From contig NZ_FRCY01000004.1 in the NCBI RefSeq assembly GCF_900143075.1, positions 124,001 to 188,000 of the forward strand: a stretch of DNA of 64,000 bases, given 5' to 3'. The notes below the pieces were generated by a model. The model was given only the letters and a program-made list of their open reading frames with translations. It had not been told where the DNA came from and ran no database searches. Positions within the stretch are counted from its first letter, which is position 1. Each line of letters begins with the position of its first letter. Of the stretch, positions 36,779-46,437 are shown piece after piece. The position numbers were made by a program, and so were the translations under genes. Source of the DNA: Cyclobacterium lianum. Its GTDB lineage: Bacteria; Bacteroidota; Bacteroidia; Cytophagales; Cyclobacteriaceae.

Positions 36779-39007
36779 TTATAAAGTCCACCAATAAGTA
36801 AATTTCAATGCCAGCGTTCTGTTTTTGACATAGAAGGGTGCCGGCAGGTAATTGTCGGTAAATACAAGATAAAGGTCTGAGGCCGGCTTGAATCGCCATT
36901 GAAACCTGGTGTTGAGATTGATGTTGTCGATCTGTTCGTTGTATTGGGCGAAAGCGGTAAAAAACAGGGTATTGGTGAAGGTCACATCTACTCTGGGCCC
37001 GACCAGCCAGAAACGGGTATTTCCCCAGGGCTCCGGCAGGTCGATCTGATTATAATTGCCGGTCATCGACAGGCCCACATAGGGTTGAAACCTGTAGCCC
37101 AGTTCCCCAGCCAAATTGAACCTTTCTCCCTGAGCAAAATATCCACCATATTGTGAAGAAACCGTGTAGGTAAACAAACTTTGGGGTTTGGAGACGTATT
37201 CCATCCCCACGGCACTCCAGGTATGGTCTGTAAAAGCAGCCAATGTATCTCCACTAAAGTTGGTAGGGTCAAATGCCTGCTGCAACAGGATGCGGTTGTA
37301 GGTATATTTCGCCGTCAGGTTACTCTGGCTTCTGAAGCGTACGGTGTATCCCAGCTCAGTAATATTGTCTGTCTGTTCCCTGTCCATATTGTAGAAAAGG
37401 GAGGTATTGACCGTGGGACCATGGCGGAGTATTTTCTTACTTTTTGGAAAAAAGAGATAGGCGGCGCTGGGATTGATCCTGTAATATCCGTTACGCGGAA
37501 CATAGCCCACTTCTGCGGTATACCGGGGAGAAACGTATTCATGCTTCCACTCCCATGTGAGGTTGCCACTGGAATACCGGAGGTTGGCTGCATGGACCAT
37601 ACTCTCCCCGGACTGATTGGGGCTAAAGGATTTAAGAAACAATGCTTTGCCGGTCCATAAGTTGTTGGACGAGGCCAGATTGTATTCCAGTCCGATATTT
37701 CTGTTGTACTGAGTCAATGGTGCAGTGTCGGTACCATTTCTGGCTGGCATCTGCCCAACATTGGTTTTGTTTACAAAAATGGCCGCAATATTGGAGCGTT
37801 GGCCCACTCTTCGCTGTGCAGACATTACGGTAAAGTTCTGGGCCGGTGTTGCCGTCTCTTCCACGAGGCCGGTTTGCATGTTCATGGCCCCTATACGCCA
37901 GTCTCTGTTGATTTTTCCGCTTAGTCTGGCCCCGAATTGAATGGGTGCGTTGAGTCCGATGCGTCTGGAAAAGAAAGGCCTGATGGTTTCGTAGCCAAAA
38001 TTCGCAAAAAGGTCACCATTTTCCAGAAAAAATTGCCTTCGTTCCGGAAAAAAGAGCTCAAAACGATCCAGGTTGGTAATTTGGCGGTCTACCTCTACCT
38101 GTGAAAAATCAGGATTTACGGTGAGGTCAAGGTTCAGGGATGAGCTCACCGCTATTTTGGCATCCACCCCCACCCTGTTTTGGTAGTCGGTAGGCGTGCC
38201 ACCCTCATGGTTTTTCACACTTCCACCCATGACATAGGGGATAATGGACACGTTCATTCCTGCCTCCGGAGGGGCTTCATCCCAGACCAGAATGCCCGTA
38301 TAGGCCAGGGAGGCAGAGGGAAACTGTCTGGGCACGGGAGCCCAGGAGGATTTCTCGGTAGTCTTCAAATCCAGGCGGCTAAAATTGATTCCCCACTCCT
38401 TAATGCCCTTTTTGTAACGAATAGATTTGAAGGGTATCGCGGCCTCAAAAACCCATCGGTCATCATAGTTCCGGACTTTGGAAACCCACTTGTTGTCCCA
38501 GCTTAAATCAACCTTTCCCCCTTCGTACATGATGCCATCCCATTGGGCTCCGGCAGCGTTGGCGCCGAAAGAAAAACCATTGGTCTGGTCGTCGAAAGTA
38601 TCCATGAAGAGCAGAAAATTGTCATTTTTGCCGAAAGAAAAATCGCGGCGGAGGGACTCCACATAGTACGGACCGGGAACAGCATGGTAATTGATCACCA
38701 ACAGGTAAAGCCGCTCATCATCATAGGTCATCATCACGTCTGTATCCACCTGTGAATAGCTGGTGTCCATAGGCAGAATCATGTAAAAGTCACTGGCCAC
38801 CTCGGCATCCTTCCAGGCTTTTTCTTCCACTTTGCCATCAATAATTATCGGCGAACTGGCCCGCTTGATCTGGAGCCGGTAATCATCGTTGATTTTTTGC
38901 GCAAAACCGGTAAAGGAACAAGCGATGCCAACCAGCAACAAAAAAACAAATCTGAACCTGAAATCCCCTGCAGGAAAGTCCCAAATCAAACAAAAATCGC
39001 GAACCAT
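36779..39007 (-). CDS. DUF5916-type outer-membrane protein with CBM9-like N-terminal domain
   Basis: This protein is about 742 aa from the ATG at 39007; an upstream ATG at 39037 is possible. After a signal peptide (FVFLLLVGIACSFTGFA) come a carbohydrate-binding family 9-like domain (SSPIIIDGKVEEKAWKDA, then the segment ending WVFEAAIPFKSIRYK) and a long beta-barrel-like region (about residues 240-742), including the DUF5916 hallmark NPDFSQVEVDRQITNLDRFE and FFPERRQFFLENG. These are abundant Bacteroidota outer-membrane proteins of unknown function. Confidence 0.88.
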   Translation of the reverse strand: MVRDFCLIWDFPAGDFRFRFVFLLLVGIACSFTGFAQKINDDYRLQIKRASSPIIIDGKVEEKAWKDAEVASDFYMILPMDTSYSQVDTDVMMTYDDERLYLLVINYHAVPGPYYVESLRRDFSFGKNDNFLLFMDTFDDQTNGFSFGANAAGAQWDGIMYEGGKVDLSWDNKWVSKVRNYDDRWVFEAAIPFKSIRYKKGIKEWGINFSRLDLKTTEKSSWAPVPRQFPSASLAYTGILVWDEAPPEAGMNVSIIPYVMGGSVKNHEGGTPTDYQNRVGVDAKIAVSSSLNLDLTVNPDFSQVEVDRQITNLDRFELFFPERRQFFLENGDLFANFGYETIRPFFSRRIGLNAPIQFGARLSGKINRDWRIGAMNMQTGLVEETATPAQNFTVMSAQRRVGQRSNIAAIFVNKTNVGQMPARNGTDTAPLTQYNRNIGLEYNLASSNNLWTGKALFLKSFSPNQSGESMVHAANLRYSSGNLTWEWKHEYVSPRYTAEVGYVPRNGYYRINPSAAYLFFPKSKKILRHGPTVNTSLFYNMDREQTDNITELGYTVRFRSQSNLTAKYTYNRILLQQAFDPTNFSGDTLAAFTDHTWSAVGMEYVSKPQSLFTYTVSSQYGGYFAQGERFNLAGELGYRFQPYVGLSMTGNYNQIDLPEPWGNTRFWLVGPRVDVTFTNTLFFTAFAQYNEQIDNINLNTRFQWRFKPASDLYLVFTDNYLPAPFYVKNRTLALKFTYWWTL

Positions 39008-39134
39008 TAACTTTAATCGATTATTTACAGGGGGCAATAATAAGTTAAATAATCCTATTGTGAGCTTTTATTGCCTCAATTCTGTCAAATTTCACGGTAA
39101 TTTATACCGGCTGTGCCATACGCAGTACCAATGG

Positions 39135-40328
39135 TTATTTTCGCTTTGTCTCCTGTACCACCTTGCCGGTCGTTTTCTCTTTCAAAATTAATTTCTCGTC
39201 GCCATTGGGTAGAATTTCCTTCTTTATCAGGTAATACTGTTCATTGTAGGAGATGTGAGATTTTTCATGACTCGTTTGGCGATCTCCCCTCCAGTCTTCC
39301 AGGATCACCTTCTCCCAATTTTTGCTCTTTGCGGACAAAAAGGCGGCATCCAGAATGGCATTCACCACATAACCATCGTAAAAAGTTTCCATTGGCGGAC
39401 GCCCTTCCTCTATGGCATCAAACATGTCCGAAAACATGTGTGGATAGCCCAGTTCATGTGCTTCGTCGCCCACCGGAAACAACCAGCCGGTAGCCGATTC
39501 TGCTTTTTCCGCGACATATTCAGCTCCTTTTCCGGTAGTAAACATATCAAAACCAGTTCTCAGAAAACTATTTAACCAAATGGTTCCTTCTGTTCCCATC
39601 ACTTCGTCTCTTAGATCCATGCCGCCACGGAAGGTCCAACTGACCTCAAACTGGCCGATGGCGCCGTTTTCGTAGCGAACCAGACCGATGGCATGGTCCT
39701 CGGCCTCTATGGGATGCACCTGGGTATCCGCCCAACACATCACTTCTACCGGTCTTACGGATTTGCCAATAAAGTTACGCCCGATTTCTACGCAATGGCA
39801 GCCCAGATCGATGATCGCCCCCCCTCCAGAAAGTGCTTTGTCCCAAAACCAGTCACTGTGCGGACCTGGATGCGCTTCCCGGGATTTGGTCCACAAAACC
39901 CTTCCCAGGGCACCCGCCTTAACACTCGACAGGGATTTTAAGAATTTTGGTGTATAGCACAGGTCTTCCAGGTATCCTGCAAAAATTCCAGCCTGCTCTA
40001 CAGCTTCGAGCATGCGTTTGGCTTCCGCAGCATTTCGACCCAGAGGTTTGGTACACAATACCGCCTTTCCCAACCGGGCACAGGCCAAAACGGCTTCTTC
40101 ATGCAGGTGGTTGGGCAGGGCAATGATCACCGCATCAATATTTTCGGCGGCAATGGTTTTTTCCATGTCAGTATCGTGGCGGGCTAAACGATAATCCTCA
40201 GCAAAACGCCTGGCATTGGCGGCATCTCTGGAATAAACAGATATAATTTGATCTTTTCTTCTCTGGGCATGTAGGGTATCGGCGTAAAAGCGGGCAATAA
40301 AGCCCGATCCGAGCATGGCTATATTCAT
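39135..40328 (-). CDS. Gfo/Idh/MocA-family NAD(P)-dependent oxidoreductase
   Basis: This 397-aa protein has a Rossmann N-terminal domain ([19 protein letters not shown]), the family Lys-Pro motif in [14 protein letters not shown], and the catalytic His region [13 protein letters not shown]. Such enzymes oxidise or reduce sugars and their derivatives. A C-terminal tail of about 45 residues ([20 protein letters not shown]) beyond the usual domain end is unusual and looks like a small beta hairpin unit. The substrate cannot be deduced. Confidence 0.9.
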   Translation of the reverse strand: MNIAMLGSGFIARFYADTLHAQRRKDQIISVYSRDAANARRFAEDYRLARHDTDMEKTIAAENIDAVIIALPNHLHEEAVLACARLGKAVLCTKPLGRNAAEAKRMLEAVEQAGIFAGYLEDLCYTPKFLKSLSSVKAGALGRVLWTKSREAHPGPHSDWFWDKALSGGGAIIDLGCHCVEIGRNFIGKSVRPVEVMCWADTQVHPIEAEDHAIGLVRYENGAIGQFEVSWTFRGGMDLRDEVMGTEGTIWLNSFLRTGFDMFTTGKGAEYVAEKAESATGWLFPVGDEAHELGYPHMFSDMFDAIEEGRPPMETFYDGYVVNAILDAAFLSAKSKNWEKVILEDWRGDRQTSHEKSHISYNEQYYLIKKEILPNGDEKLILKEKTTGKVVQETKRK

Positions 40329-40503
40329 GGGTTTTTATACATTGGTCGGTTAAAAGTACCAAATTTGTGGAGAAATGAAAATCAACTCCGAAAATAACGC
40401 AGTAGGCAGAAACGAGTATTCGGCCTGCTGCCAATTGCTGCTGCAAACGGACTGATATCATGCCGGCCGATTTACCTTAATCCTGCCATTTGAAAATCTG
40501 GAA

Positions 40504-41190
40504 ATGCAAAAACTGATCGAGGCTGTGGAGACCGCAGCTATTTTGGAATGGGCTTCAGCAAAGGGACTGCTGCTAAATTACGATTCCGACCGCCATAAAA
40601 TTATCCTCGAAAAGGATGGGAGGAAAGTGGCCTCAGTACGGCTAGCGCTTTCGGTATCCTATTCTCCGGAATCGGGTACGGTCAAACCCGTAGAGAAAAA
40701 CCATGTCCTCTGTATGGTAAAAGCCGGAATGGCAGCAATCGGATATTTCGAGAATGGCCAGAATATTTCCCATAAAGTTTTTCGCGCATACATGGTCCGG
40801 AAAAAGCAGGGAAAAAGTCAGATCAAACACCTTAAAACCAAAGGGAAATCGAGGGCCGGTTCCCGGATAAGGCTGGCGGAATCAGAAAAATTTTTTGAGC
40901 AGATCAATTCCCGCCTCACAGCATACCTCAATACCTATCATATAGACTATATAGGCTATGCCTGTTCCAAAACATTATGGCCGTTTCTTTTCAAAGCAAA
41001 TCTGAAGGACCACAAACAGTTGTTGTACAAAATACCCATCCACGTGCAGCAACCCAGCTATGAAAGGTTACTAAGTATCAACAAACGGCTTCAAATGACA
41101 GCTATTCAAACAGAGGAAAAGGAATCCGCTTTCTTTGCCCCCTACTTTCAGAAAAATCCCGACCCAGCATCGGATGAGGATTCCTGGTGA
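40504..41190 (+). CDS. bacterial Vms1/ANKZF1-like VLRF1 domain protein
   Basis: This 228-aa protein matches, from memory, the Vms1-like release-factor-1 (VLRF1) domain of eukaryotic Vms1/ANKZF1. Residues about 70-125 read GYFENGQNISHKVFRAYMVR followed by KKQGKSQ and KTKGKSRAGSRIRLAESEKF, against the ANKZF1 pattern HKTFHRYTVRAKRGTAQ with the catalytic Gln of the GxxQ loop. Residues about 180-205 (IPIHVQQPSYERLLSINKRL) match the post-domain helix pattern. Vms1 cleaves peptidyl-tRNA on stalled 60S subunits. There is no zinc finger or ankyrin domain here. A ribosome-rescue role is inferred. Confidence 0.65.
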   Translation: MQKLIEAVETAAILEWASAKGLLLNYDSDRHKIILEKDGRKVASVRLALSVSYSPESGTVKPVEKNHVLCMVKAGMAAIGYFENGQNISHKVFRAYMVRKKQGKSQIKHLKTKGKSRAGSRIRLAESEKFFEQINSRLTAYLNTYHIDYIGYACSKTLWPFLFKANLKDHKQLLYKIPIHVQQPSYERLLSINKRLQMTAIQTEEKESAFFAPYFQKNPDPASDEDSW

Positions 41191-41269
41191 TGGGCAGATA
41201 CCGGAAAGACAAGACAATTTATTACGATTTTTATAGGCTGAATTTTCAGATTCTTATCTCCCTTACCTT

Positions 41270-41277
41270 TATATTTG
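41270..41277 (+). promoter_or_regulatory. -7 element for lhgO
   Basis: TATATTTG matches TAnnTTTG and ends 19 bases before the ATG at 41297, implying a very short leader. A TTTT stretch at 41243-41246 lies where a -33 element would be. Confidence 0.5.
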
Positions 41278-41296
41278 CCCTCATACCATACAAATT

Positions 41297-42496
41297 ATGC
41301 AATACGATATTACCATCATCGGCGGAGGAATAGTCGGCCTGGCAACAGGATTGAAAATAAAATCCCAAAAGCCGGATTTGAAAGTGGCGATCCTGGAAAA
41401 AGAAGAAACTTTAGCCAGGCACCAGACAGGAAACAATAGTGGCGTGATCCATTCCGGCTTGTACTACAAACCTGGCAGTCTGAAAGCCAGGAACTGTATC
41501 GATGGCTACCGGCAATTGGTAAACTACTGTGAGCGCAAAAACATCCCTTTCGAAATCACCGGTAAGGTAGTCGTGGCAACCAGCAGGGATCAATTGCCTC
41601 AGTTACAATTTCTGATGAACAGGGGACTGGAAAATGGCCTGCAGGGCATCAGGTCTATAACCAAACATGAACTCAGAGATCTGGAGCCGTATTGCCGGGG
41701 ACTTGGGGCCATACACGTCCCGCAAACCGGCATTGTAGATTACAAGGCCGTGGCTTTAAGTTATGGGAAGGAATTCGAGGAATTGGGAGGAGAGATATAT
41801 TACAAACACAAGGTATTGGATATAAATCCTTTAAATTCAAACATTACAATTAAAACTTCTGCTAATGAAGTAAGCAGTAAAATCCTGGTCAATTGTGCCG
41901 GTCTGTATGCCGATAAAATGGCAGAACTCCATGAAAAGAAAAACATGCCGATCCGGATCATTCCTTTCAGGGGGGAATATTTCAAAATCAAAAAGGAAAG
42001 AGAATACCTGGTCAAAAACCTGATCTATCCGGTTCCGGACCCCAATTTTCCATTTCTGGGGGTACATTTTACCCGAATGATGAAAGGAGGCGTCGAGGCT
42101 GGCCCCAATGCGGTGCTGGCATTCAGAAAGGAGGGGTATCATAAAACAGATTTTAATTTAAAGGAATTTATAGAGGCCATTAGCTGGCCGGGTTTGCAAA
42201 AAGTTGCCGGAAAATACTGGAAGACAGGATTGGGAGAATACAAAAGATCCTTTTCTAAAAAGGCGTTCACCACAGCACTGCAGCAATTGATCCCGGACAT
42301 ACAGGAAAGTGACCTGGAAGATGGAGGCGCCGGTGTCCGTGCCCAGGCCTGCGACCGGGACGGTGGGCTGCTTGATGATTTTGCCATCCACGAAACCCAG
42401 CGTGCAGTTCACGTGATCAATGCCCCCTCTCCGGCAGCCACCAGTGCCCTTTCTATTGGCGATAAAGTAGCCGCGATGGCCTTGGCAAAACTTTAG
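41297..42496 (+). CDS. lhgO: L-2-hydroxyglutarate oxidase
   Basis: This 399-aa FAD-dependent enzyme oxidises L-2-hydroxyglutarate to 2-oxoglutarate. The dinucleotide fold is DITIIGGGIVGLATGLKI, followed by the DAO family segment HQTGNNSGVIHSGLYY, typical of LhgO, then VPQTGIVDYKAVA and PFRGEYFKI. The C terminus has GAGVRAQACDRDGGLLDDF, as in the family. Length is normal. It is a single-gene unit convergent with a receiver gene 14 bases away. Confidence 0.93.
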   Translation: MQYDITIIGGGIVGLATGLKIKSQKPDLKVAILEKEETLARHQTGNNSGVIHSGLYYKPGSLKARNCIDGYRQLVNYCERKNIPFEITGKVVVATSRDQLPQLQFLMNRGLENGLQGIRSITKHELRDLEPYCRGLGAIHVPQTGIVDYKAVALSYGKEFEELGGEIYYKHKVLDINPLNSNITIKTSANEVSSKILVNCAGLYADKMAELHEKKNMPIRIIPFRGEYFKIKKEREYLVKNLIYPVPDPNFPFLGVHFTRMMKGGVEAGPNAVLAFRKEGYHKTDFNLKEFIEAISWPGLQKVAGKYWKTGLGEYKRSFSKKAFTTALQQLIPDIQESDLEDGGAGVRAQACDRDGGLLDDFAIHETQRAVHVINAPSPAATSALSIGDKVAAMALAKL

Positions 42497-42510
42497 AGTT
42501 TACGATTACT

Positions 42511-42927
42511 TCAGCCCTGAAGGTGATGCGTCCAGAATTCGATCGTGGTGCGGATCAAACGCTGGTATGCCTCTATCTGAAGGGGTTTTGAGAGGAAGGC
42601 ATTGGCACCACGAGCAATGGATTTCAAAGCGTCTTCCTGACTGGAACTGGACGAAAACATGATCACCGGCACGAGTGCCATTTCCGGCCTGGCTCTGATT
42701 TTATCCAACATTTCAAACCCGTTGATTCTGGGCATGTTGATATCCGAAATGATGATGAATTTTTCTATCCGGAACATCTCCGGATGAAAGCCCCCTATGA
42801 ATTTCAAAAATTCCTCGGGGTTGGAAAAACTGTTAAAATTAATAGAGGCTGAAAGGTCCGAAATCGCATCTTGTATGATCAGGATATCGACATCGCTATC
42901 GTCCACTATTACCAAATTTATGCACAT
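42511..42927 (-). CDS. stand-alone CheY-like receiver protein
   Basis: This is about 138 aa from the ATG at 42927 (MCINLVIVDDSDVDILI); an upstream frame start at 42972 lacks receiver similarity. It has the acidic pair (VDDSD), the phosphoacceptor Asp in ISDINMPRINGFE, the Ser/Thr in MFSSSSSQED and the Lys in FLSKPL. There is no output domain. An Hpt-like protein lies about 220 bases upstream on the same strand, so a phosphorelay pair is likely. Confidence 0.9.
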   Translation of the reverse strand: MCINLVIVDDSDVDILIIQDAISDLSASINFNSFSNPEEFLKFIGGFHPEMFRIEKFIIISDINMPRINGFEMLDKIRARPEMALVPVIMFSSSSSQEDALKSIARGANAFLSKPLQIEAYQRLIRTTIEFWTHHLQG

Positions 42928-43145
42928 ATATTCAACAAGATCTGTAGGAAGGATAGTGCATTCTTGTTTCATTTTGCTGCACCGCTCCGACCCGGCAGCA
43001 AAGGTATGACATCGGTTTCAAATCCGCTATTTAATCGCAAAATGTTTGTCCTTTTGCGTCGTCATTTACAAGCTTCCGTAGAAAAAGGTGATTTTTTCTG
43101 TTTGATACTACCAATGGCAGGGAAAGCAGACATCTCAGGGCAAGA

Positions 43146-43493
43146 TCACCTGTATTGCTTCACTTCTTCCAGAACCTCATTTGCAGCGTCCAGAAATTCT
43201 TCTTTATGCCTGTCTATGCCGTCTCCAAAGCCATTCTCAAGAAGTAGACGTTTGCCATTTCCGATAATAACAGCCAATTTTTCCAGATCGAAAAGTCCGA
43301 GGGTGGGCTTGATCTTGTGCCTGGCCTGTTTGATTGTCGGCAAACTCTTTTCTTCGATCCCCCTGACATAGGTATTGCGGAGCTCTTCTACTGCTACCGT
43401 AATGGCATCTAACAGTTGATTTCGGAAATCCACATCATCCTCAACCATCTCTTCAATTTTATTGAAATCAATATTTTTGAACTGTTTACTCAT
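43146..43493 (-). CDS. Hpt (histidine phosphotransfer) domain protein
   Basis: This 115-aa helical protein has the Hpt-like core RHKIKPTLGLFDLEKLA, with the likely phosphoacceptor His at about residue 58, and the helices expected of a four-helix bundle. It overlaps the end of the upstream flavoprotein gene by four bases and precedes a stand-alone receiver. The 173-base stretch before the receiver gene has no supported gene. I infer a role as intermediate in a phosphorelay; the hybrid kinase is not here. Confidence 0.8.
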   Translation of the reverse strand: MSKQFKNIDFNKIEEMVEDDVDFRNQLLDAITVAVEELRNTYVRGIEEKSLPTIKQARHKIKPTLGLFDLEKLAVIIGNGKRLLLENGFGDGIDRHKEEFLDAANEVLEEVKQYR

Positions 43494-44704
43494 ATTTGTT
43501 TTTTAGTTGAAGATTTTCCAGCCAGAAATCCGGTACTCCAGGCTGCTTGAAAATTATATCCCCCTGTGATTCCATCCACATTGATGACTTCCCCGGCAAA
43601 AAATAATCCTTTAATGAGCTTGCTTTCCATTGTGTCCGCGTCGATTTCTGCCAGGTCCACTCCCCCGGCAGTCACAAATTCCTCCTTAAAGGTAGTTTTT
43701 CCTGAGATTTTTAGTGGAAAGTTAAACAGGTTTTCTGTCAATTTGTTGATCTTTTTTTTGCTGATGTCCTCCCAGATCAGAGCCTCCTCAACTGCCGCAT
43801 TCTCTGCCAGGAATTGCCACAACCGGGATGGAAGATCAAACAAAGCATTTTTTTGAATGTTCTTTTTTGGATGGGCCTGCTTATAAGCATACATCGCATC
43901 CTTCAGGCCGGTTTCAGTAAAATGTCTGTCCCAACTGATCAGCACCTCAGCCTGGTATTGCTGATCGAATAGCCATTCTGCCCCAAATGCAGAAAGCTTC
44001 AGGACGGCAGGACCAGAGACTCCCCAATGGGTAATCAGAATAGGCCCGGAATATTTTAATTTTGACCCGGCAAACCGGATCATTCCATCTGGTACACTTA
44101 TCCCTTTCAATTTGATCAGAGCGGAATCAGGAGTATTAAAGGTAAAGAGCGAGGGAATCGGATCGATCACCCTGTGGCCCAGTTGTTCCAGGAAAGCATA
44201 ACCTGCCCTCTTGTTATTTCCTCCGGTACAGACGATCAGGCGATCAACTTTTTCTTCCAGCCCCTTTCCGCCTAGTACAAACTCCCCTTCCGATACGCTC
44301 AGTCTATCTATCGGCTGGCGGGTCAACACCTGTACCCCATATCGAGCGGCTTCGTCCATCAAAATGCGAACGATGGTCTTCGAATCATTGCTTTCGGGGA
44401 AAACCCGCAGGTCTGCTTCTGTCTTCAGGCTCACTCCCCTGCTTTCAAACCAGGCAACCGTATCTGTAGTACTGAAATGCCCGAACACCTTTTTTAAAAA
44501 TTGTTTGCCCCTGGGGTACCCTTTCAATAATTCATTGATCAGGTGGGTTCCATGAGTCACATTGCATCTGCCGCCACCTGAAATCAATACTTTGGAAAGT
44601 ACTTTCGGACTCTTTTCAAAAAGTTTAACTTTATGGCCGGCGTATGGTGCGTGAATGGCCGCAAAAAATCCCGCTGCTCCGCCACCGATTACTCCTATTT
44701 TCAT
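43490..44704 (-). CDS. BaiN/RdsA (HI0933)-family NAD(P)/FAD flavoprotein
   Basis: This 404-aa flavoprotein has the FAD-binding motif GVIGGGAAGFFAAI, the family hallmark ISGGGRCNVTH, VCTGGNNKRAGYAF, and the C-terminal TAGGVDLAEID and FFAGEVINVDGITGGYNFQ. Members are annotated as aminoacetone oxidase or BaiN-like reductases; the physiological substrate is uncertain. Its stop overlaps the Hpt gene start, so the two share a transcript. Confidence 0.92.
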   Translation of the reverse strand: MKIGVIGGGAAGFFAAIHAPYAGHKVKLFEKSPKVLSKVLISGGGRCNVTHGTHLINELLKGYPRGKQFLKKVFGHFSTTDTVAWFESRGVSLKTEADLRVFPESNDSKTIVRILMDEAARYGVQVLTRQPIDRLSVSEGEFVLGGKGLEEKVDRLIVCTGGNNKRAGYAFLEQLGHRVIDPIPSLFTFNTPDSALIKLKGISVPDGMIRFAGSKLKYSGPILITHWGVSGPAVLKLSAFGAEWLFDQQYQAEVLISWDRHFTETGLKDAMYAYKQAHPKKNIQKNALFDLPSRLWQFLAENAAVEEALIWEDISKKKINKLTENLFNFPLKISGKTTFKEEFVTAGGVDLAEIDADTMESKLIKGLFFAGEVINVDGITGGYNFQAAWSTGFLAGKSSTKKQI

Positions 44705-44762
44705 ATAATATGTAAGGTATTCCTAAATTGCAGGGGCAAAATATCCATTTTTAGAATAGCAT

Positions 44763-45725
44763 ATGACAAAACAGCATAAAATTAAATCAAAAAGGCGTAA
44801 TACATCCAATAAAAACATTTTTTTATTTTATTTTTGTTTTTTGCTGTTGGCGATATTCCTGGCATTCCAGGCTCGTAAAGAGTGGAAAAAGAACGCAGAA
44901 CGGTTTCATTCGGATAAACAAGCCGAAGCATGGTATATAGAGCCGTCTCCTGATGAGCGAGCGCCTGAACAATTGCATTCACACAGGAAAAAAAGCAATT
45001 CCCTCCCCCACCTTTTTCTGGATTCTGTCTATGTACAGACACTACTCCTCCCACAATGTTCAAAAGAAAAGGAGCTGCAGGTAATCCACCATGAATTTTT
45101 TTCGCTGGCTTATGATGAATCGACCGAACAGGCTGCCTGGGTGTCTTACCGGCTGAATGCCCAGCTACTCTCAGTGAAATACGAACGCACCGATAATTTC
45201 AAAGATGACCCCCGTATTGAGAGCGGTTCGGCTCAGCCCGACGATTACCGTCACTCTGGTTATGACCGGGGCCACCTGGCGCCTGCCGCAGACTTTTCCC
45301 ATTCGCTGGAGGCGATGAGAAGTAGTTTTTTGATGAGCAATATTTCTCCGCAGCGTCCGGGTTTCAACCGGGGCATATGGAAAAAACTAGAAGAACAGGT
45401 CCGTTCCTGGACCAGAGAATACGGGTACCTTCTGGTAATCACCGGACCATTGTTTGAGGAAGAGGCGGCAAGGGTTTTTATTGGAAAGAACGAAGTGAGG
45501 GTGCCGGATTACTTTTTCAAAGTGATTTTTGACATACAGGGCCCTCCATATAAAATGCTGGCTTTTTTGTTAAAAAATGAAAAATCTGGCCGACCTTTAT
45601 TGGATCACGTGGTTTCAGTAGATAGTTTAGAACAATTTTCCGGAATAGATTTCTTCGAAACGCTGCCGGATAGCCTGGAAATAGCCTTAGAAAATGAGAT
45701 TGATTATGACATTTGGTTTGAATAG
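44763..45725 (+). CDS. membrane-anchored DNA/RNA non-specific endonuclease (NUC1)
   Basis: This 320-aa protein has one N-terminal transmembrane helix (NIFLFYFCFLLLAIFLAF) and a NUC1/Serratia-nuclease domain. The catalytic motif is YDRGHLAPAADF, with the His as general base, followed by the metal ligand Asn in RPGFNRGIW. That plan implies an extracytoplasmic nuclease tethered to the inner membrane, possibly for nutrient scavenging or DNA turnover. The next gene starts two bases after its stop codon. Confidence 0.92.
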   Translation: MTKQHKIKSKRRNTSNKNIFLFYFCFLLLAIFLAFQARKEWKKNAERFHSDKQAEAWYIEPSPDERAPEQLHSHRKKSNSLPHLFLDSVYVQTLLLPQCSKEKELQVIHHEFFSLAYDESTEQAAWVSYRLNAQLLSVKYERTDNFKDDPRIESGSAQPDDYRHSGYDRGHLAPAADFSHSLEAMRSSFLMSNISPQRPGFNRGIWKKLEEQVRSWTREYGYLLVITGPLFEEEAARVFIGKNEVRVPDYFFKVIFDIQGPPYKMLAFLLKNEKSGRPLLDHVVSVDSLEQFSGIDFFETLPDSLEIALENEIDYDIWFE

Positions 45726-45726
45726 C

Positions 45727-46401
45727 ATGCGAAAACAGTTCCTCTTACTTCTCTTTTGGATGCTTTGTTTACCCGCACTTGCCCAGCTCCAGCCAAACCT
45801 CGGCCTGACCTCCCGCCTGATGGACAGGGCCGTAAATGCGATGGAAAGGGAAGATTATTTGGAGGCCAACAATCAGTTTCGGGAAATCATCAACAGCAAT
45901 CTCCCCATCCCTCCGGAAATGCCCTTTTTCTTTGCCACCACCTTGTATGAATTGGGTCAATACTACAACAGTGACAGTTTTATCAAAAAGTACCTAGACC
46001 TTAACGGATTCAAAGGTGAGCATTATGATGAGGCAAAAACCCTCGTCGCAAAATTAAAGGCGCCGTTGGCAGCTATTGCGGCCTGTAATCTCTGTGACAA
46101 CAGGGGCTACCGGTTTCAAACCTGCCAGGCCTGCGATGGAGAAGGGCACCGTCAGCAAGAATGCTCGCTATGCAAAGGACTTGGTGTGATCGGCTGCAGC
46201 CGCTGTACCGGAGATGGACTGATCACCAAAAGAAACGTTTTTAACATTCTGGAATACTTTGAATGTGAACGCTGCTCCGGCAAGGGGCGCCTGACCTGTA
46301 CCAAATGTGAAGGAAGCCTGGTGGAGCATGGCGACTGTCAGACCTGCAAAGGTACTGGAAAAGTGGAATCCACGCTCATCTGCGACCATGAGGAACACTA
46401 A
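45727..46401 (+). CDS. exported Cys-rich protein with DnaJ-like zinc motifs
   Basis: This protein is about 224 aa from the ATG at 45727, which gives a signal peptide (FLLLLFWMLCLPALA); a longer in-frame start at 45694 overlaps the nuclease gene. Residues about 25-115 look TPR-like. The C terminus has repeated CxxCxGxG-type units as in the DnaJ zinc domain (CQACDGEG, CSLCKGLG, CSRCTGDG, CERCSGKG, CTKCEGS, CQTCKGTG). DnaJ Cys-rich domains bind zinc and help protein folding; finding this in an exported protein is unusual. Confidence 0.82.
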   Translation: MRKQFLLLLFWMLCLPALAQLQPNLGLTSRLMDRAVNAMEREDYLEANNQFREIINSNLPIPPEMPFFFATTLYELGQYYNSDSFIKKYLDLNGFKGEHYDEAKTLVAKLKAPLAAIAACNLCDNRGYRFQTCQACDGEGHRQQECSLCKGLGVIGCSRCTGDGLITKRNVFNILEYFECERCSGKGRLTCTKCEGSLVEHGDCQTCKGTGKVESTLICDHEEH

Positions 46402-46404
46402 AAC

Positions 46405-46435
46405 AAAAAAAGTCTGGATTACCAGACTTTTTTTT
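46405..46435. terminator. bidirectional terminator between convergent genes
   Basis: AAAAAAAGTCTGG (46405-46417) pairs with CCAGACTTTTTTT (46422-46434) around an ATTA loop. The A and T tracts on either side make it usable from both strands, ending the Cys-rich gene and the TPR lipoprotein gene. Confidence 0.92.
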
Positions 46436-46437
46436 AT

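Noticed and set aside
43005-43060. Possible tRNA, because of a GGTTTCAAATCC T-loop-like stretch
   Set aside because: No acceptor, D or anticodon stems can be drawn around it.
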